Below, piece by piece: positions 5,871-7,375 of a stretch of DNA of 7,375 bases. Below the pieces are notes generated by a model. That model did no database searches. It saw nothing but the letters and a program-made list of their open reading frames with translations, and was not told where the DNA came from. The translations under genes were made by a program, and so were the position numbers. The stretch is from Victivallales bacterium (GTDB lineage: Bacteria > Verrucomicrobiota > Lentisphaeria > Oligosphaerales > Oligosphaeraceae), in contig CAAGGB010000133.1 in assembly GCA_900769285.1 (NCBI GenBank), positions 1-7,375 on the forward strand, read 5' to 3'. Numbering within the stretch: position 1 is the stretch's first letter; the number at the start of each line of letters is the position of its first letter.

Positions 5871-7375
5871 TCAGGACAGCAGCATGGCGCTGATGTCCTC
5901 GTCCTTCATGTTGGCGATGGGGAGGAGGGCCTCCACGTTGGTCGAGGTCTTCCGCATCACGCGCAGCATCGACTCCATGGCGTTCTCGGGCGAGAGGGTG
6001 AGCAGCGCCTTGCGCAGGCTCCAGATGAGCTTCTGCTCGTCCGGATGGAGGAGGAGCTCCTCGCGCCGTGTGCCGCTCTTCTCGATGTTGATGGCCGGAT
6101 AGATGCGCTTCTCGGCCAGCCGCCGCTCGAGGTTGAGCTCCATGTTGCCGGTGCCCTTGAACTCCTCGAAGATGACCTCGTCCATGCGGCTGCCGGTGTC
6201 GATGAGGGCCGTCGCCAGAATGGTTAGACTGCCTCCGTTCTCAATGTTCCGCGCCGCGCCGAAAAAGCGCTTGGGCTTGTGGAGGGCGTTGGCGTCCACG
6301 CCGCCGGTGAGGATGCGCCCGCTGTGGGGCTCGACCGTGTTGTAGGCGCGGGCGAGGCGGGTGATGGAGTCCAGGAGGATGACGACGTGACGTCCGTACT
6401 CGACCATGCGCTTGGCCTTCTCGATGACCATCTCGGCGACCTGGACATGGCGGTCCGGTGGCTCGTCGAAGGTGGAGCTGACCACCTCGCCCTTGACCAT
6501 GCGGCGCATGTCGGTGACCTCCTCCGGGCGCTCGTCGATGAGCAGCACGATGAGCTCGATGTCCGGGTTGTTCGCCATGATGCTGTTCGCGATCTTCTGC
6601 ATGACCACGGTCTTGCCCGTGCGGGGCGCCGCGACGATGAGGCCACGCTGGCCGCGGCCAATCGGCGTCACCAGGTCGATCACGCGCGGCGTGTAGTCCT
6701 TCGGGTCATGCTCCAGCAGGATGCGCTGCGTCGGGAAATAGGGCGTCTGGCTCTCGAAGGGGACCACCTCGCGGCGACGCTCCGGCGGCTCGCCGTTGAT
6801 GGTGTCCACCTTGACCATCTTGAACGAGCGGTCGCGCTCGCGCGGCTGCCAGAGCTGGCCGACCACCATGTCGCCCGTGCGCATCCCCCAGCGGCGTATC
6901 TGCTGTCCGCTCAGGAAGATGTCCTCCGGACACGGCAGGTAGCTGAAGTGCGAGCTGCGCAGGAAGCCGTTGCCGTCCGAGCCGATCTCCAGCACGCCGC
7001 CGCCGCGCAGGACCGCGTTGCGCTCGGCGCACACCGCCTTCACCATCTCGAAGAGCAGGTCGTGGCGGTTCAGCGAGCCGATGCCCTCCAGGTTCATCTC
7101 GCGGGCCTTCGCCGTCAGCGCCTGCATCCCCAGCGACTGCAGGTCCATCAGGTCGATGACCTGCCGGCCCTCGTAGTCGCTCTCGCTGCCCGCGTACTGC
7201 TCGTCGTCCGAGACCTCCTGCTCCTGCCGCGCGTCGTCGTAGTCCTGACGCCGCCGGCCGCCCTTGTCACGCCAGCGGCCGTTGCCGCCGCCCCAGTCGC
7301 CCCCGCGGGCATACTGCTGCTGGCGGCGGCCCTGCCAGGAGCCGCCACCCTGACGGGCGGCGCCGGCGGACGGCG
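5871..7375 (-). CDS. rho: Transcription termination factor Rho (5' partial, extended N-terminus)
   Basis: Rho is the hexameric RNA-dependent ATPase/helicase that ends transcription at unstructured C-rich RNA. Numbering from the internal Met at 7148, 425 residues remain. They comprise a Rho_N helical domain (1-45), the RNA-binding cold-shock-like domain (GFLRSSHFSYLPCPEDIF, 61-78), Walker A AAPRTGKT (173-180, Lys179), catalytic Glu206 in LIDERPEE, Walker B VVILLD (255-260), the Q-loop region LTGGVDANALH (280-290) and the R-loop region FKGTGNMEL (330-338). This matches E. coli Rho (419 residues) in length. The frame nevertheless stays open for 75 more codons to the window edge with no stop. That part is Gln/Gly/Arg/Trp-rich, then Asp/Glu-rich, and uses the same GC-ending codons, so I take it as a real disordered extension and the gene as truncated by the window. 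The Met at 7148 remains a possible alternative start. Walker A has Arg176 where E. coli has Lys181. The zinc-ribbon gene follows 92 bp downstream. Confidence 0.97.
   Translation of the reverse strand, partial: PSAGAARQGGGSWQGRRQQQYARGGDWGGGNGRWRDKGGRRRQDYDDARQEQEVSDDEQYAGSESDYEGRQVIDLMDLQSLGMQALTAKAREMNLEGIGSLNRHDLLFEMVKAVCAERNAVLRGGGVLEIGSDGNGFLRSSHFSYLPCPEDIFLSGQQIRRWGMRTGDMVVGQLWQPRERDRSFKMVKVDTINGEPPERRREVVPFESQTPYFPTQRILLEHDPKDYTPRVIDLVTPIGRGQRGLIVAAPRTGKTVVMQKIANSIMANNPDIELIVLLIDERPEEVTDMRRMVKGEVVSSTFDEPPDRHVQVAEMVIEKAKRMVEYGRHVVILLDSITRLARAYNTVEPHSGRILTGGVDANALHKPKRFFGAARNIENGGSLTILATALIDTGSRMDEVIFEEFKGTGNMELNLERRLAEKRIYPAINIEKSGTRREELLLHPDEQKLIWSLRKALLTLSPENAMESMLRVMRKTSTNVEALLPIANMKDEDISAMLLS

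Overview
The window (7,375 bp, GC-rich) holds part of one gene cluster. Every gene I can support reads leftward on the minus strand. In transcription order (right to left) they are: rho (transcription terminator, 5' end outside the window), a small zinc-ribbon protein with a very acidic tail, parE and parC (the two subunits of a type IIA topoisomerase, best called topoisomerase IV), and a PfkB-family sugar kinase. A non-coding stretch of about 200 bp with a 9-bp tandem repeat and six small hairpins closes the cluster.

Organism: the ParE and ParC sequences look like the Bacteroidota/PVC kind rather than the proteobacterial kind. ParE has a GLGEISPHEF-type end instead of GLGEMNPEQLW, and ParC has HPHGDAS at the quinolone site. 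Rho has a Gly/Arg/Gln/Trp-rich N-terminal extension, as is common in those groups. High GC argues against typical Bacteroidota, so a high-GC PVC bacterium (Verrucomicrobiota, Kiritimatiellota or Lentisphaerota) is my best guess. This is inference from motifs, not a database result.

Layout: 1-206 non-coding (hairpin cluster, tandem repeat); 207-1193 sugar kinase; 1256-3421 parC; 3442-5316 parE; 5317-5472 GC-rich spacer; 5473-5778 acidic zinc-ribbon protein; 5779-5870 spacer with a C/A-rich, G-poor leader; 5871-7375 rho, open at the right edge. Gaps are 20 bp (parE-parC), 62 bp (parC-kinase), 92 bp (rho-zinc ribbon) and 156 bp (zinc ribbon-parE). I found no convincing intrinsic terminator or sigma-70-like promoter between the genes, so they may be co-transcribed.

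Function: ParE and ParC form a heterotetramer that decatenates and relaxes DNA with ATP. Rho ends transcription and limits R-loops. Both therefore bear on the topology of transcribed DNA, though their adjacency does not prove a shared pathway. The main points for a second look are the acidic zinc-ribbon protein next to parE, the disordered Rho extension, the two quinolone-contact residues replaced in ParC, and the composite repeat element downstream of the kinase. I see no clearly new multi-gene system; this is mostly a housekeeping region.
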